Part shown: positions 1 to 7,587 of the stretch, in pieces
Layout of the letters: each line of letters opens with the position of its first letter
How positions within the stretch are numbered: position 1 is the stretch's first letter
Assembly: GCA_964423875.1 (NCBI GenBank)
Contig: CAYRGS010000021.1
Span: forward strand, 1-38,621
DNA length: 38,621 nucleotides
From: CAYRGS01 sp964423875
Lineage (GTDB): Bacteria; UBA8248; JACPRG01; G963555815
Direction: 5' to 3'
Notes under the pieces: generated by a model
Database searches by the model: none
Seen by the model: only the letters and a program-made list of their open reading frames with translations
Told to the model about the DNA's origin: nothing
Program-made: the position numbers and the translations under genes

Positions 1-321
1 ACGCCTTCCGCATTTTGAAAGCCGTCGCCCCCCCCTCCCCACTCGGCCGGTCCATCACGGGCAAGGGTGCGACGGAAGACCTCTCCTTCGGGATCTTCCG
101 CTTCGCCCGGCCGGGGAGGTCATTATCCGGGCGCGGTCCGAAGCGGGTCAACCCGCCTATCATCTGAGGCATCCCCAATGTCTCCGGGCGGGAATGACGG
201 CTCGGGGTGAACGCTTGACAGCGCCTGTTCTCACGCTCGCCGCCGCCGCGCGGCCGATGAAGACTTGAGGGGAGCACTGAGGCCGATCGTTCCGTGATCT
301 CCTCGAGGATCATCCTTCACC

Positions 322-350
322 TTGTCGTGCTTCGGGTTTTTGGTTAGAAT
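322..350 (+). promoter_or_regulatory. sigma70-type promoter for the TPP-enzyme operon
   Basis: A -35 hexamer TTGTCG (322-327) and a -10 hexamer TAGAAT (345-350) are separated by exactly 17 bp. Transcription would start near 357, leaving a leader of about 75 nt before the GTG start at 432. The remaining 5' flank (1-321) holds no convincing gene, only GC-rich inverted repeats such as GCGGGTCAACCCGC near 146. Confidence 0.6.
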
Positions 351-431
351 TCGAATTGGCTTCCTTGAGGTGGGCCTTGGAACGCATCTCTGAATCGAAC
401 CAACGCCGGTTGCGGCGCACGGAAAATCCAA

Positions 432-944
432 GTGGCTAAAGCCCGTTCTCACCGCCCGAAGGAAACGCTCGCGGCCCTGAAGAAGGCCGGGATGAAGGTG
501 GCCGTCTCCGTCCCTGACAGTTGGTTGGGGCAGATGCTCGTGGAAATCGAGAAGGATCCGGCGATGACGCTCATCCGGGCGACCCATGAGGAGGAGGCCC
601 TGTCGATCTCGTGCGGGTCGAGGCTCGGGGGGGCCCGGACGGTAATGCTGATCCAGAACGTTGGGCTGCTCACCATGGGCGCAGGGATGGTCAGCCTGGC
701 CCAGCGTTATCAATTTCCGATCTTGATTCTGGCGTCCTACCGGGGTTCGCCTTTGGACCCGGTCTTCTATCACATCCCCAAGGGCCGGGTGACCGAGCCT
801 GTTCTACGGGCCATGGGGCTACGGTTTGCTGTGGCGGACCCCACCCAGCCCATTGGCCCCCAGGTGGAGCGGGCAGCGGCTAACGCGGAGGAATCCTCGC
901 AGCCTTTCATCCTGCTAATGTCCCGGGAGGATACCTACTGGTGA
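432..944 (+). CDS. TPP-binding decarboxylase alpha subunit, sulfopyruvate/phosphonopyruvate decarboxylase-like
   Basis: This 170-residue protein is the pyrimidine-binding (PYR) half of a thiamine diphosphate enzyme, in the style of the alpha subunit of sulfopyruvate decarboxylase (ComD). The HEEEA stretch near residues 52-56 supplies the Glu that activates the TPP aminopyrimidine ring. The following GARTVMLIQNVGLL and the pattern around YRGSP are typical of the split-subunit family. The start is GTG at 432 with a weak GGAAA ribosome site. The stop overlaps the start of the beta-subunit gene by 4 bases, which implies translational coupling and a heteromeric enzyme. Substrate is unproven: sulfopyruvate, phosphonopyruvate and other 2-oxo acids are all possible. 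The convergent TRAP transporter could supply an acidic substrate, but this is inference. Confidence 0.85.
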   Translation: MAKARSHRPKETLAALKKAGMKVAVSVPDSWLGQMLVEIEKDPAMTLIRATHEEEALSISCGSRLGGARTVMLIQNVGLLTMGAGMVSLAQRYQFPILILASYRGSPLDPVFYHIPKGRVTEPVLRAMGLRFAVADPTQPIGPQVERAAANAEESSQPFILLMSREDTYW

Positions 945-1576
945 GCCCGACCGCCCCGACCCGCGAGGATTATTACCGCGTCCTCGCCGATTGCCTTCCC
1001 GATGACGCCCTGACCGTGACTTGTTTGGGCAACGCCTCCTATCTCTGGGCCCGCGTCCGGGACCGGCCCGAGAACTTTTACGTCGAAGACGCCATGGGCC
1101 TCGCCCTGCCGCTGGCGCTTGGGCTGGCCGTGGCCCAGCCGGGGCGGAAGGTGGTAGGGGTTGAGGGGGACGGTGGGCTTCTGATGCACATGGGTGTGCT
1201 GATCACCGTCGGGGCGGTGGCGCCGGGGAACCTGACCGTTCTCCTGATTAACAACCGAGTTCACGCCGGATCGGGCGGACAACCCCTCACGAATCAGAAC
1301 CTTGACTTGGCCGACCTCGCCCGGTCGGCGAGATGGGCGCGGACGGAGAATATCGAGGACCCTAAGGGATTCCGAACCGCTTTTCGCTCCGCTCTCGAGG
1401 AGGACGGTCCTTCCTTTTTGGCGCTCGAATCAAAGCCGGACGTCCAGGTGGTTGTACCTCCGGAGCCGCTCAATCCGGTTGTGACTAAGCAGCGCTTTAT
1501 GAAGGCAATTGGAGCGTCGCAGTACGTTTCTTCGACGTTCGGCCAGGGGCGGATGGTGGAGCCCACTTCATCGTAG
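941..1576 (+). CDS. TPP-binding decarboxylase beta subunit, sulfopyruvate decarboxylase-like
   Basis: This 211-residue protein carries the TPP diphosphate-binding (PP) domain matching the upstream subunit. The signature GDG, followed about 25 residues later by INN, is visible as VEGDGGLLMHMG then LTVLLINN; these residues bind Mg2+ and the TPP diphosphate. The length fits ComE-type beta subunits. GTG at 941 overlaps the upstream stop (GTGA), so the two chains are probably made in equal amounts. The C-terminal 25 residues after KPDVQVVVPPEPL are less conserved-looking. No fused single-chain version is present. Function as half of a decarboxylase is confident; the exact 2-oxo acid is not. Confidence 0.85.
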   Translation: MSPTAPTREDYYRVLADCLPDDALTVTCLGNASYLWARVRDRPENFYVEDAMGLALPLALGLAVAQPGRKVVGVEGDGGLLMHMGVLITVGAVAPGNLTVLLINNRVHAGSGGQPLTNQNLDLADLARSARWARTENIEDPKGFRTAFRSALEEDGPSFLALESKPDVQVVVPPEPLNPVVTKQRFMKAIGASQYVSSTFGQGRMVEPTSS

Positions 1577-1706
1577 GTGTGCGCCGGATACGTGGCGCAA
1601 ATGAGGCTGCAACTTCATTCCAATCCGCGGCCGCTGGCCGAGCCCACCCGCTGGACCTTTTCAAAATCAGTTCGCTGACGGATCCCCAACGCAAGCACTT
1701 CTCGAG

Positions 1707-3020
1707 TTATTTCATAAAACTCGGTAGCCACAACACCACCGCGGGGTAAATGATCATGATGGCCATGACCAGAATGTTCAGCCCCACGAAGGGAAGGGCC
1801 GCCCGGTAGACGTCTCCCATGGAGGTGTCGGGCGGAGCGATGCCTTTCATGACGAACAGCGACATCCCGAAGGGCGGCGAGATCGTCGCCAGCTCCAGGT
1901 TGAGAAGCATGATTGCCCCGAACCAGACCGGGTCCCATCCCAGCTCTCTGACGATGGGCATGTAGATGGGGATGGTGACCAGGACGATGGAGGTCTGTTC
2001 GATGAACATCCCCAGAAACACCAGGACGATTTGCATCAGAATGAGGATGACGATGGGATGCACCGGCAGGCCGACCGCAAGCTTGGTCAGGCTGCCGGTG
2101 ACTCCGGCGAAGGCTAGAACCTGACTGAAAGCAGCTGATCCGGTGAGGACAATCAACACCATAACGGAAATGGAGACAGCCGAGCCGACCGCTTTCTTGG
2201 TCACCGCCCAGGTGAGCTTCCGGTAGGCCGCCGCCAGCAAAAAACAGAGAAGGGCGCCTACGGCCGCCGCCTCCGTGGGCGTGGCGATCCCGAAAAAGAT
2301 GGTGCCGATGACGATGAAAATGACGGAAATCAGCGGCACGACATAACGAAGGGTGTTGAGTACGCGGGGCCTGAAGGGTGTAGGCGTGACATCGTAGGCC
2401 GGTGCCAGGGAAGGCTGGAGGGTGCACCGGACAATGATGTACGCAGCGTAGACGCCGGCCAGGATGAGGCCGGGGAGGATGATGCCAACCAGGAGCTTGC
2501 CCACGGGGATTTTGCCCAGGCTCGCCAGGATGACGCCCAAGGCGGTGGGCGGGATCATGATAGCGAGGCTGCCGCTCGCCAGGATGGGTCCGAGCGACAT
2601 GGATTTGCTGTAGCCGCGCCTTTGCATGTCCGGGACGAGGGTCGAGCCCAGCATGGCTACGCTGCCCATGGCGACGCCGGTCAGCGTGGCGAACAAAGCC
2701 CCGGCGATCACGGAGAGCAACGCAAGCCGGCCGGCAATGCGCCCCAGCCATTCGTTCAGGACGTCAAGCATCCTGTAGGCGATGCCCGAATGAAACATCA
2801 CCGATCCCATGAGGATGAACATGGGGACGGGTACTAGGACGAAGGTCGAGACGGAGCTGTCGATGCTGAGGATCAGCTGTTGCAGCCCGATACCTCCACC
2901 CCAGAACACATAGACGCCGATGACGTTGATCAGCATGAACGCGAAGGCGACCGGTAGTCCGGTGAGCAGCAGGAGGGTCAGGCCGCCGAAGAAGAACAAC
3001 ATGTAGGTCCACCACTCCAC
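1707..3020 (-). CDS. dctM: TRAP transporter large permease, DctM family
   Basis: This 437-residue hydrophobic protein is the large membrane subunit of a tripartite ATP-independent periplasmic transporter. It has about 12 predicted membrane segments and family motifs such as GLPVAFAFM near the N-terminus, MGSVAMLGSTLVPDM, IPPTALGVILASL, GIATPTEAAAVGA and ISPPFGMSLFVMKG. It works with the small permease DctQ and the binding protein DctP to import an organic acid using the sodium or proton gradient. The gene starts 11 bases after the dctQ stop in the same transcript and is the last gene of the dctPQM unit. It converges on the TPP-enzyme operon. Confidence 0.95.
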   Translation of the reverse strand: MEWWTYMLFFFGGLTLLLLTGLPVAFAFMLINVIGVYVFWGGGIGLQQLILSIDSSVSTFVLVPVPMFILMGSVMFHSGIAYRMLDVLNEWLGRIAGRLALLSVIAGALFATLTGVAMGSVAMLGSTLVPDMQRRGYSKSMSLGPILASGSLAIMIPPTALGVILASLGKIPVGKLLVGIILPGLILAGVYAAYIIVRCTLQPSLAPAYDVTPTPFRPRVLNTLRYVVPLISVIFIVIGTIFFGIATPTEAAAVGALLCFLLAAAYRKLTWAVTKKAVGSAVSISVMVLIVLTGSAAFSQVLAFAGVTGSLTKLAVGLPVHPIVILILMQIVLVFLGMFIEQTSIVLVTIPIYMPIVRELGWDPVWFGAIMLLNLELATISPPFGMSLFVMKGIAPPDTSMGDVYRAALPFVGLNILVMAIMIIYPAVVLWLPSFMK

Positions 3021-3031
3021 CAGCGCTCACC

Positions 3032-3553
3032 TCATGATTCGTTCGTGTTGATCCGCTTCGCTTCGCCGCCGCAGAGATGTCGTCGCGCTCGTCTAATGAA
3101 CTGGAGCCAGAGGAAAAAGCTGCCCAGTGGAATGACGGCCAAATTGACGACCCTGGGTATCTCGATCTCGGCCGGAATGAGTATCCCCCTTTGCCAGGAA
3201 TAGACGACTTCCATGGTTCCGTACAGGGTCAGAATTAGGCAGATCAGCGCGCCGATAATGGAATTGACGATATTCAGCCAACGCTGGATTTTGGGACTGA
3301 GCCGGGTCACCAGGAGGTCGATGGTGACGTGCTCCTCTCTTCTCAGCACCCAGGCGCCGCCGAGAAAGGTGATATAGAGCAGCAGCGTGCCGCTGATTTG
3401 GTCGACCCCGAGCAACCCTTCCCGAAGGACATACCTGAAGAAGACCTTGACGCAGGTCAACAGCATGACGGTGATCATCAGTCCGCCTGCCAGTGCCCCG
3501 CCGGTATTCAGGATGGAATCGAAGACCTGGGTCGATTTTTTGTCTGGCATCAT
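3032..3553 (-). CDS. dctQ: TRAP transporter small permease, DctQ family
   Basis: This 173-residue protein is the small four-helix subunit of the TRAP transporter. Visible family features are the first helix with FFRYVLREGLLGVDQ, then LGGAWVLRREEHVTIDLL in the second hairpin, and a last helix ending in a basic tail. The start is placed at the tandem ATG codons at 3553. The open frame continues upstream to 3598, but that extension (PWEAPAGPETRDSR) looks non-native and lacks a ribosome site, while AAGAGA precedes 3553. It lies between dctP and dctM. The 337-base gap to dctP carries two strong hairpins, described separately. Confidence 0.9.
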   Translation of the reverse strand: MMPDKKSTQVFDSILNTGGALAGGLMITVMLLTCVKVFFRYVLREGLLGVDQISGTLLLYITFLGGAWVLRREEHVTIDLLVTRLSPKIQRWLNIVNSIIGALICLILTLYGTMEVVYSWQRGILIPAEIEIPRVVNLAVIPLGSFFLWLQFIRRARRHLCGGEAKRINTNES

Positions 3554-3757
3554 GCGGGAATCTCTTGTCTCTGGCCCAGCGGGGGCCTCCCATGGCAAGA
3601 AGGAGTAGGCCCGGAAGGAATCTTCTGAGGGGGAATCCCTCCCCTCCTGCCCGGTGAGCGTGCGCCTTGATAGCTTCAGCGGGTTAGATGCGGCGGGTCT
3701 TAAGCGGGTCCCGGCGCCGAGAGGAATGGCCCCGGAGTAGGTAATGGAGGATTAGAG

Positions 3758-3811
3758 GGGGGAGCGCATTCGGACCCCCTCGAAAGCGATGCGGGTCCGA
3801 ATGCCTCCCCC
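3758..3811 (-). promoter_or_regulatory. 19-bp hairpin between dctP and dctQ
   Basis: GGGGGAG-C-GCATTCGGACCC (3758-3777) is complementary to 3793-3811 over 19 base pairs with a single bulged C. The loop is 15 nt. No T-run follows on either strand. Between a binding-protein gene and its permease genes, such a structure typically stabilises the upstream message or limits read-through, giving more DctP than DctQM. The rest of the dctP-dctQ gap (3554-3890) shows no gene. Confidence 0.7.
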
Positions 3812-3853
3812 TTGAAACTCCGGCCCCAGCCAATCCGAGCGACTGGGCGAGCC

Positions 3854-3882
3854 GGCCAGGGCGTAAGCGCTTGAGCCTGGCC
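3854..3882 (-). promoter_or_regulatory. hairpin just 3' of the dctP stop
   Basis: GGCCAGG (3854-3860) pairs with CCTGGCC (3876-3882) around a 15-nt loop. It starts only 8 bases after the dctP stop codon on the minus strand. It may act with the larger hairpin at 3758-3811 to protect the 3' end of the dctP message. Confidence 0.45.
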
Positions 3883-3890
3883 AAGGGAAT

Positions 3891-4901
3891 TTATTTGTAG
3901 TCCATCAACTTCCTGACCTCGGCGTAATCGGCCGCGCTCATGGCTTTCTTGAAATTCGCCCACAGGGCGTCATTGGAAGTCTTGTTCCAGCGCGCGGTCT
4001 CAGCCTTCGAGAATTGGATGACCTTCATGCCCGCCTTCTTCATGGCGGATAGTTGCGTGCTCTGGTACGCGGAAATCCATCCCTGAGACCAGACCTGGAT
4101 CACCCGTACAGAATCCAGGATGATCTGTTGAACATCCTTGGGCAGACTGTTCCACTTCCGCAGATTCATGTTGATGCCGATACCGTCCCGATAGAGCGGG
4201 TGAAGGATGATGTATTTCGACACCTTGTGCCAGCCGAAGGCGGTGAAGCCGTCATAGAAGGGCCAAGTGAAGCCTTCCACCGTGCCACGCTGCAGGGCGA
4301 GCCCCACTTCGGACGGGGGCAGGGTGACGGGCTCGGCGCCAACCGCTTTGACGACAAATCGGGTCAGCGGGGGCACCCTGATCTTTCTACCCTTCAGGTC
4401 CGAAATGCTCGACAGCGATTTCTGGGTATACATGAAATGGTTGCCGGTGCCCGGGTCGCCCGAGAAGTGCCCCAGGTAGCGGACGCCCTTTTTCTCGTAC
4501 ATCTTGACCATGAAGTTGAACAGCTTGCTGCCGGGTCCGTTGTCCGGAACGGGAAAAGGCGAGAGTTCTGTGACGTAGCCGGCGGGGACCACGCCCGCCC
4601 AGTAATTCGGGGCGCCGTACCAGACGTCAAACACGCCCCTCACCAGCGCCTCCGGCTGGTCGAACGTGGGCACGACTTCCTTGGCGCCCTTGAACCGGAT
4701 CACCACCTTCCCCTTGCCGCGCCTATTGACTTCCTCCAAAAAGCGAATGCCCACATCCGCCGCGGAGGAAATGCGCGGCGGCCAGGAGCCGACCATCGTG
4801 AGCTTGATGGGCGCGGCGGCGGCCGGTCCGGTCCCGCCGAAAATCAAGGCCAGGGCCAACACCGTGACACAGACCACCATGTTTCGTCCGAGTCGTTTCA
4901 T
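3891..4901 (-). CDS. dctP: TRAP transporter solute-binding protein, DctP family
   Basis: This 336-residue protein is the periplasmic receptor of the TRAP system. It has a Sec signal peptide (MKRLGRNMVV, then a hydrophobic stretch ending in AAAAP, cleavage near residue 30). The mature domain has the family pattern: LTMVGSWPP at the first strand, PEALVRGVFDV, the DLKGRKIRVPP segment whose Arg normally binds the substrate carboxylate, and an AMKKAGMKVIQFS helix. The ATG at 4901 is chosen because GGAGG lies 8 bases upstream; the longer TTG-initiated frame to 4916 would place that ribosome site inside the gene. It is the first gene of dctPQM, with a promoter at 5050-5079. The ligand is probably an organic acid. 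Confidence 0.93.
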   Translation of the reverse strand: MKRLGRNMVVCVTVLALALIFGGTGPAAAAPIKLTMVGSWPPRISSAADVGIRFLEEVNRRGKGKVVIRFKGAKEVVPTFDQPEALVRGVFDVWYGAPNYWAGVVPAGYVTELSPFPVPDNGPGSKLFNFMVKMYEKKGVRYLGHFSGDPGTGNHFMYTQKSLSSISDLKGRKIRVPPLTRFVVKAVGAEPVTLPPSEVGLALQRGTVEGFTWPFYDGFTAFGWHKVSKYIILHPLYRDGIGINMNLRKWNSLPKDVQQIILDSVRVIQVWSQGWISAYQSTQLSAMKKAGMKVIQFSKAETARWNKTSNDALWANFKKAMSAADYAEVRKLMDYK

Positions 4902-5049
4902 CGTGTCTTCCTCCAAGGTCGGAAATTCGCCTCATCCCGCTTGGTGTCCTTCCCCAAGCGCGGTTCCGGCTGGGACGGGGCAAGCACTCGAATGTCCCAT
5001 TTCAACTTCAGACGGGAACAAACGACTGATTTACGACTGCTTGAACCCA

Positions 5050-5079
5050 ATTACACCTTTTTGGCGGCGCGCCTGTCAA
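5050..5079 (-). promoter_or_regulatory. sigma70-type promoter for dctPQM
   Basis: On the minus strand a perfect TTGACA (5079-5074) and TGTAAT (5055-5050) are separated by 18 bp. Transcription would begin near 5043, about 140 nt before the dctP ATG. The promoter sits back to back with the palindrome at 5098-5120. Confidence 0.65.
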
Positions 5080-5097
5080 CCGCTTTTTTGTTCCGAG

Positions 5098-5134
5098 GGG
5101 GCGGGATGTCCTCCCGCCCCGGTTGCGATATAAT
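5098..5134 (+). promoter_or_regulatory. 9-bp palindrome followed by a TATAAT box, upstream of the winged-helix-like gene
   Basis: GGGGCGGGA (5098-5106) and TCCCGCCCC (5112-5120) form a perfect 9-bp inverted repeat with a 5-base centre. A perfect -10 box, TATAAT, follows at 5129-5134. No consensus -35 is visible: the palindrome occupies that position, as expected for an operator or an activator-dependent promoter. It also lies just upstream of the dctPQM promoter on the other strand. Similar GC-rich hairpins occur elsewhere in the window, so a dispersed repeat is the alternative. Confidence 0.45.
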
Positions 5135-5247
5135 CTCGATTGGTTTCTGACTGAACGGTTCGACGGAATCCAACCCATTTCCGAATCGGAAGCTTTTCGA
5201 ATCGGCGGACTCATGGTTCGGTTTTCTCGGCCGGACGGGGAGGAAGT

Positions 5248-5445
5248 GTGAGCGGATCGACGCAAGAGCTGGCGGATCGAATCCTGGCCTTTCTGGGGGA
5301 GGGCCCGGCGCATTTCGAGGACATTCTCATCCGGTTCGCGGACGTCAAGTATCGGGACCTCCTGCGGGCCTGGGGAAAGCTCCGCGAGGACGACCGCCTC
5401 GGGCGGGATGTGGAAACGGGGAAGTATGTGCCGAAGACGGGATGA
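5248..5445 (+). CDS. small winged-helix-like protein (65 residues)
   Basis: This GTG-initiated frame of 65 codons is preceded by an excellent ribosome site (GGGGAGGAA, 3 bases before the start), so it is very probably translated. The protein reads as three helices followed by a two-stranded wing: an ILAFLGEGPAHFEDILIRF pattern like the first helices of a winged helix-turn-helix, then YRDLLRAWGKLREDDRL as the recognition helix region, and GRDVETGKYVPK as the wing. No other domain is present. It could be a small DNA-binding regulator of the neighbouring SDR genes or of the divergent TRAP operon, but nothing in the sequence proves a target. Confidence 0.65.
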   Translation: MSGSTQELADRILAFLGEGPAHFEDILIRFADVKYRDLLRAWGKLREDDRLGRDVETGKYVPKTG

Positions 5446-5560
5446 GCGTGCGGGGTTGTCGGGTGGAACAGGGAGGGATTGGATGACCCTGGATTTTGGC
5501 TTGATCGAAGGTTCCGGATCGGGTGTTTCGGATTCCGGTTGAAAAACGGAGGCAGCGGAG

Positions 5561-6322
5561 ATGCTCCTTAAAGATAAAGTCGTCATCGTCACCGGCGCCG
5601 CGCGCGGGATCGGCAAGGTGCTTGCCGCCGGGATTGCCGCCCAGGGGGCCAAGGTTGTCCTTTCCGACCTCCGCGATGGAAAGGCGGCGGCCGAGGAGAT
5701 CCGGGGGGCGGGCAGCGAAGCCCTGTTCGTTCAGGCCGACGTGTCTCTGAATGACAACACCGTCGCCGTGGCGAAGGCCGCCCACGAGAAATACGGCCGC
5801 ATCGACGGGTTGGTCAACAACGCCGCGTTCCACGCCGAGCTCAAGTATGTGCCGTTCGACGAGATCGACGAAGAGGAATGGGACCGCGTCTTCGCCGTCA
5901 ACGTGAAAGGGACGTGGCAAATGACGAAGGCCGTTTATCCCTACATGAAAGCGCGGGGCTCGGGGAAGATCATCAACATCGGCTCGAGCACCCCGTTCAA
6001 GGGCACGCCGAAGATGTACCATTACGTCGCCTCCAAGGGGGCCGTTGGGGCCTTGACCCGGTCCCTCGCCCGGACGGTGGGCGCCGAGGGCATCTGCGTG
6101 AACTGTGTGACCCCCGGCCTGACGCGGAGCGACAGCGTCTTGGCCGCCCGGGGGGTTGCGCTCATGGACGCCGACGAGGCGGAGCAGATCGCGGGCCGGG
6201 CCATCCCGCGCGGCCAAGTGCCCGAAGACCTGGTCGGGGCGATTGTGTTCTTTCTCTCCGACGGCGCCGATTTCATCACGGGACAAACCCTCATGGTGGA
6301 AGGCGGCGGTCATATGATTTAA
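5561..6322 (+). CDS. SDR-family NAD(P)-dependent oxidoreductase
   Basis: This 253-residue classical short-chain dehydrogenase/reductase has the Rossmann glycine motif TGAARGIG (residues 11-18), the NNAA motif (87-90), and a catalytic Ser near 142 with Tyr155-x3-Lys159 (YVASK). A PGLTRS stretch follows the active site, and the C-terminus is GQTLMVEGGGHM. An acidic Asp36 at the end of the second strand favours NAD over NADP. GGAG precedes the ATG. It is the first of two tandem paralogues that are alike along their whole length (second copy at 6728). The substrate is unknown; a hydroxy- or keto-acid step in the catabolic block is likely. Confidence 0.92.
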   Translation: MLLKDKVVIVTGAARGIGKVLAAGIAAQGAKVVLSDLRDGKAAAEEIRGAGSEALFVQADVSLNDNTVAVAKAAHEKYGRIDGLVNNAAFHAELKYVPFDEIDEEEWDRVFAVNVKGTWQMTKAVYPYMKARGSGKIINIGSSTPFKGTPKMYHYVASKGAVGALTRSLARTVGAEGICVNCVTPGLTRSDSVLAARGVALMDADEAEQIAGRAIPRGQVPEDLVGAIVFFLSDGADFITGQTLMVEGGGHMI

Positions 6323-6342
6323 CGGATTTGAGTCAGGATAAA

Positions 6343-6503
6343 AGATGCCTGGGGGGACATCCCCGCCTTCGCGTGGGACAAGCTTTGAAACTGTCCCCCA
6401 GACCCCCCTGGAAAACTTTTTGCGGCCAAGCCGAAGGCTTGGCCTTTCTGGGGTGGGTGGTCGTTGAGCTAAGGAGTTTGTTTGTGGCCAGCGGAGGTTT
6501 TTA
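6343..6503. repeat. composite intergenic repeat, copy 1
   Basis: This gene-free stretch shares its architecture with 12656-12855. An outer pair GGGGGGACA / TGTCCCCC is followed by an ACCCCCCTGG block. Next comes the perfect hairpin GGCCAAGCC-GAA-GGCTTGGCC (6424-6444), then a conserved tail TTTCTGGGGTGGGTG, AAGGAGTTTG, TTTGTGGCCA and GGAGGTTTTT. The loop differs between copies (GAA versus GGA) while the stem is unchanged. Both copies begin within about 20 bases of an SDR stop codon. They may act as terminators or mRNA stabilisers, or be a mobile palindromic repeat. Confidence 0.7.
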
Positions 6504-6614
6504 ACATTCAGACAATGGGCCGGTTTTCTTGTGGTAATTGAAAGGTTTGATCTTTTTGTCCAGAGTTTGCGCGGCCCAGGGTTGCGTTTATTCGAACAAT
6601 TCCAGCCGCGAAAA

Positions 6615-6690
6615 GGCCGAGCAAAGCTCGGCCGCCAAAAGTTTTTCGGGGGGGGTGGGGGGCGGCTTTTCAAAAAAGCCCCCTCCTGGT
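6615..6690. repeat. hairpin cluster, possible inverted arm of the preceding repeat
   Basis: A perfect 8-bp hairpin GGCCGAGC-AAA-GCTCGGCC lies at 6615-6633. A second imperfect hairpin follows (GGGGG.GGCTTTT with AAAAAGCCCCC, ending near 6686). The stretch GGCCGCCAAAAGTTTTTC near 6630-6648 is close to the reverse complement of the ACTTTTTGCGGCC block of the upstream repeat (about 6413-6426). The whole 6390-6690 interval could therefore be a MITE-like unit. No coding gene is seen in 6323-6727. Confidence 0.45.
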
Positions 6691-6727
6691 AATGATTTCG
6701 GTCTCTTCTCAGTGAAAGGGGATACAC

Positions 6728-7486
6728 GTGCTGCTTGAGGACACAGTGGTCATTGTGACCGGCGGGGCTCGAGGGATCGGCAGGGTCTACGCCGGAGGGA
6801 TCGCCGCCGAAGGGGCGAAGGTCGTCGTCTCCGACATCCGCGACGGCCGGGACACAGTGGAAGAGATCCGAAAAGCCGGAGGGGACGCCACGTTCGTCCA
6901 CTGCGACGTGTCCAGCGGCCAAAGCACGGAGGAATTGGCGAAGGCCGCTCACGGGGCTTACGGGCGCATTGACGGGTTGGTGAACAACGCCGCCCTCTAT
7001 GCCGATTTGAAATACGTGCCCTTCGATCAGATCGACGAAGCGGAATGGGACCGCGTCTTCGAGATCAACGTCAAGGGCGTGTGGCTGATGACGAAGGCCG
7101 TCTATCCCTATATGAAAGACCAGGGGGCGGGGAAGATCGTCAACATCGCCTCCGGCACCCCCTTCAAGGGGACGCCGAAGACCCCCCATTACGTCGTGTC
7201 CAAGGGGGCCGTGATAACGCTGACCCGCGTCATGGCCCGGACGCTGGGGAAGGAGGGCGTCCGCGTGAACTGCGTAGCCCCCGGCCTGACCCGCAGCGAG
7301 AGCATCCTCGAAGCCCGCGCCGACGTGATCGACGCCGAGGACGAGATGCAGATCAAGGGCCGCGCCATCCCCCGCAGCCAGGTTCCGGAGGACCTGGTCG
7401 GGGCGATTGTGTTCTTCCTCTCCGACGGGGCCGACTTCATCACAGGCCAGACCCTTCCGGTGGACGGCGGGTCTCACATGAATTGA
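6728..7486 (+). CDS. SDR-family NAD(P)-dependent oxidoreductase, paralogue of the 5561 gene
   Basis: This 252-residue classical SDR has TGGARGIG (11-18), the NNAA motif (87-90), Ser142 and Tyr155-x3-Lys159 (YVVSK), and ends GQTLPVDGGSHMN. It aligns without gaps to the protein at 5561 over almost its full length, including the shared IDGLVNNAA, YVPFDQIDEAEWDRVF-type and PFKGTPK segments, so the pair arose by tandem duplication. Start is GTG, preceded by AAAGGGGA. The 405-base gap separating it from its paralogue is filled by repeats rather than a gene, so it may have its own transcription start. The substrate is unknown. Confidence 0.92.
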   Translation: MLLEDTVVIVTGGARGIGRVYAGGIAAEGAKVVVSDIRDGRDTVEEIRKAGGDATFVHCDVSSGQSTEELAKAAHGAYGRIDGLVNNAALYADLKYVPFDQIDEAEWDRVFEINVKGVWLMTKAVYPYMKDQGAGKIVNIASGTPFKGTPKTPHYVVSKGAVITLTRVMARTLGKEGVRVNCVAPGLTRSESILEARADVIDAEDEMQIKGRAIPRSQVPEDLVGAIVFFLSDGADFITGQTLPVDGGSHMN

Positions 7487-7587
7487 TAGAGCGGGGTGGA
7501 AGGGAGAGATGGGGTCGGGGTCGATACCTCCCCTTGGCTCCTCGGCAGATTGGCCGGTCGGTCTCGATGAGGACGGGCCTCCTTCCT

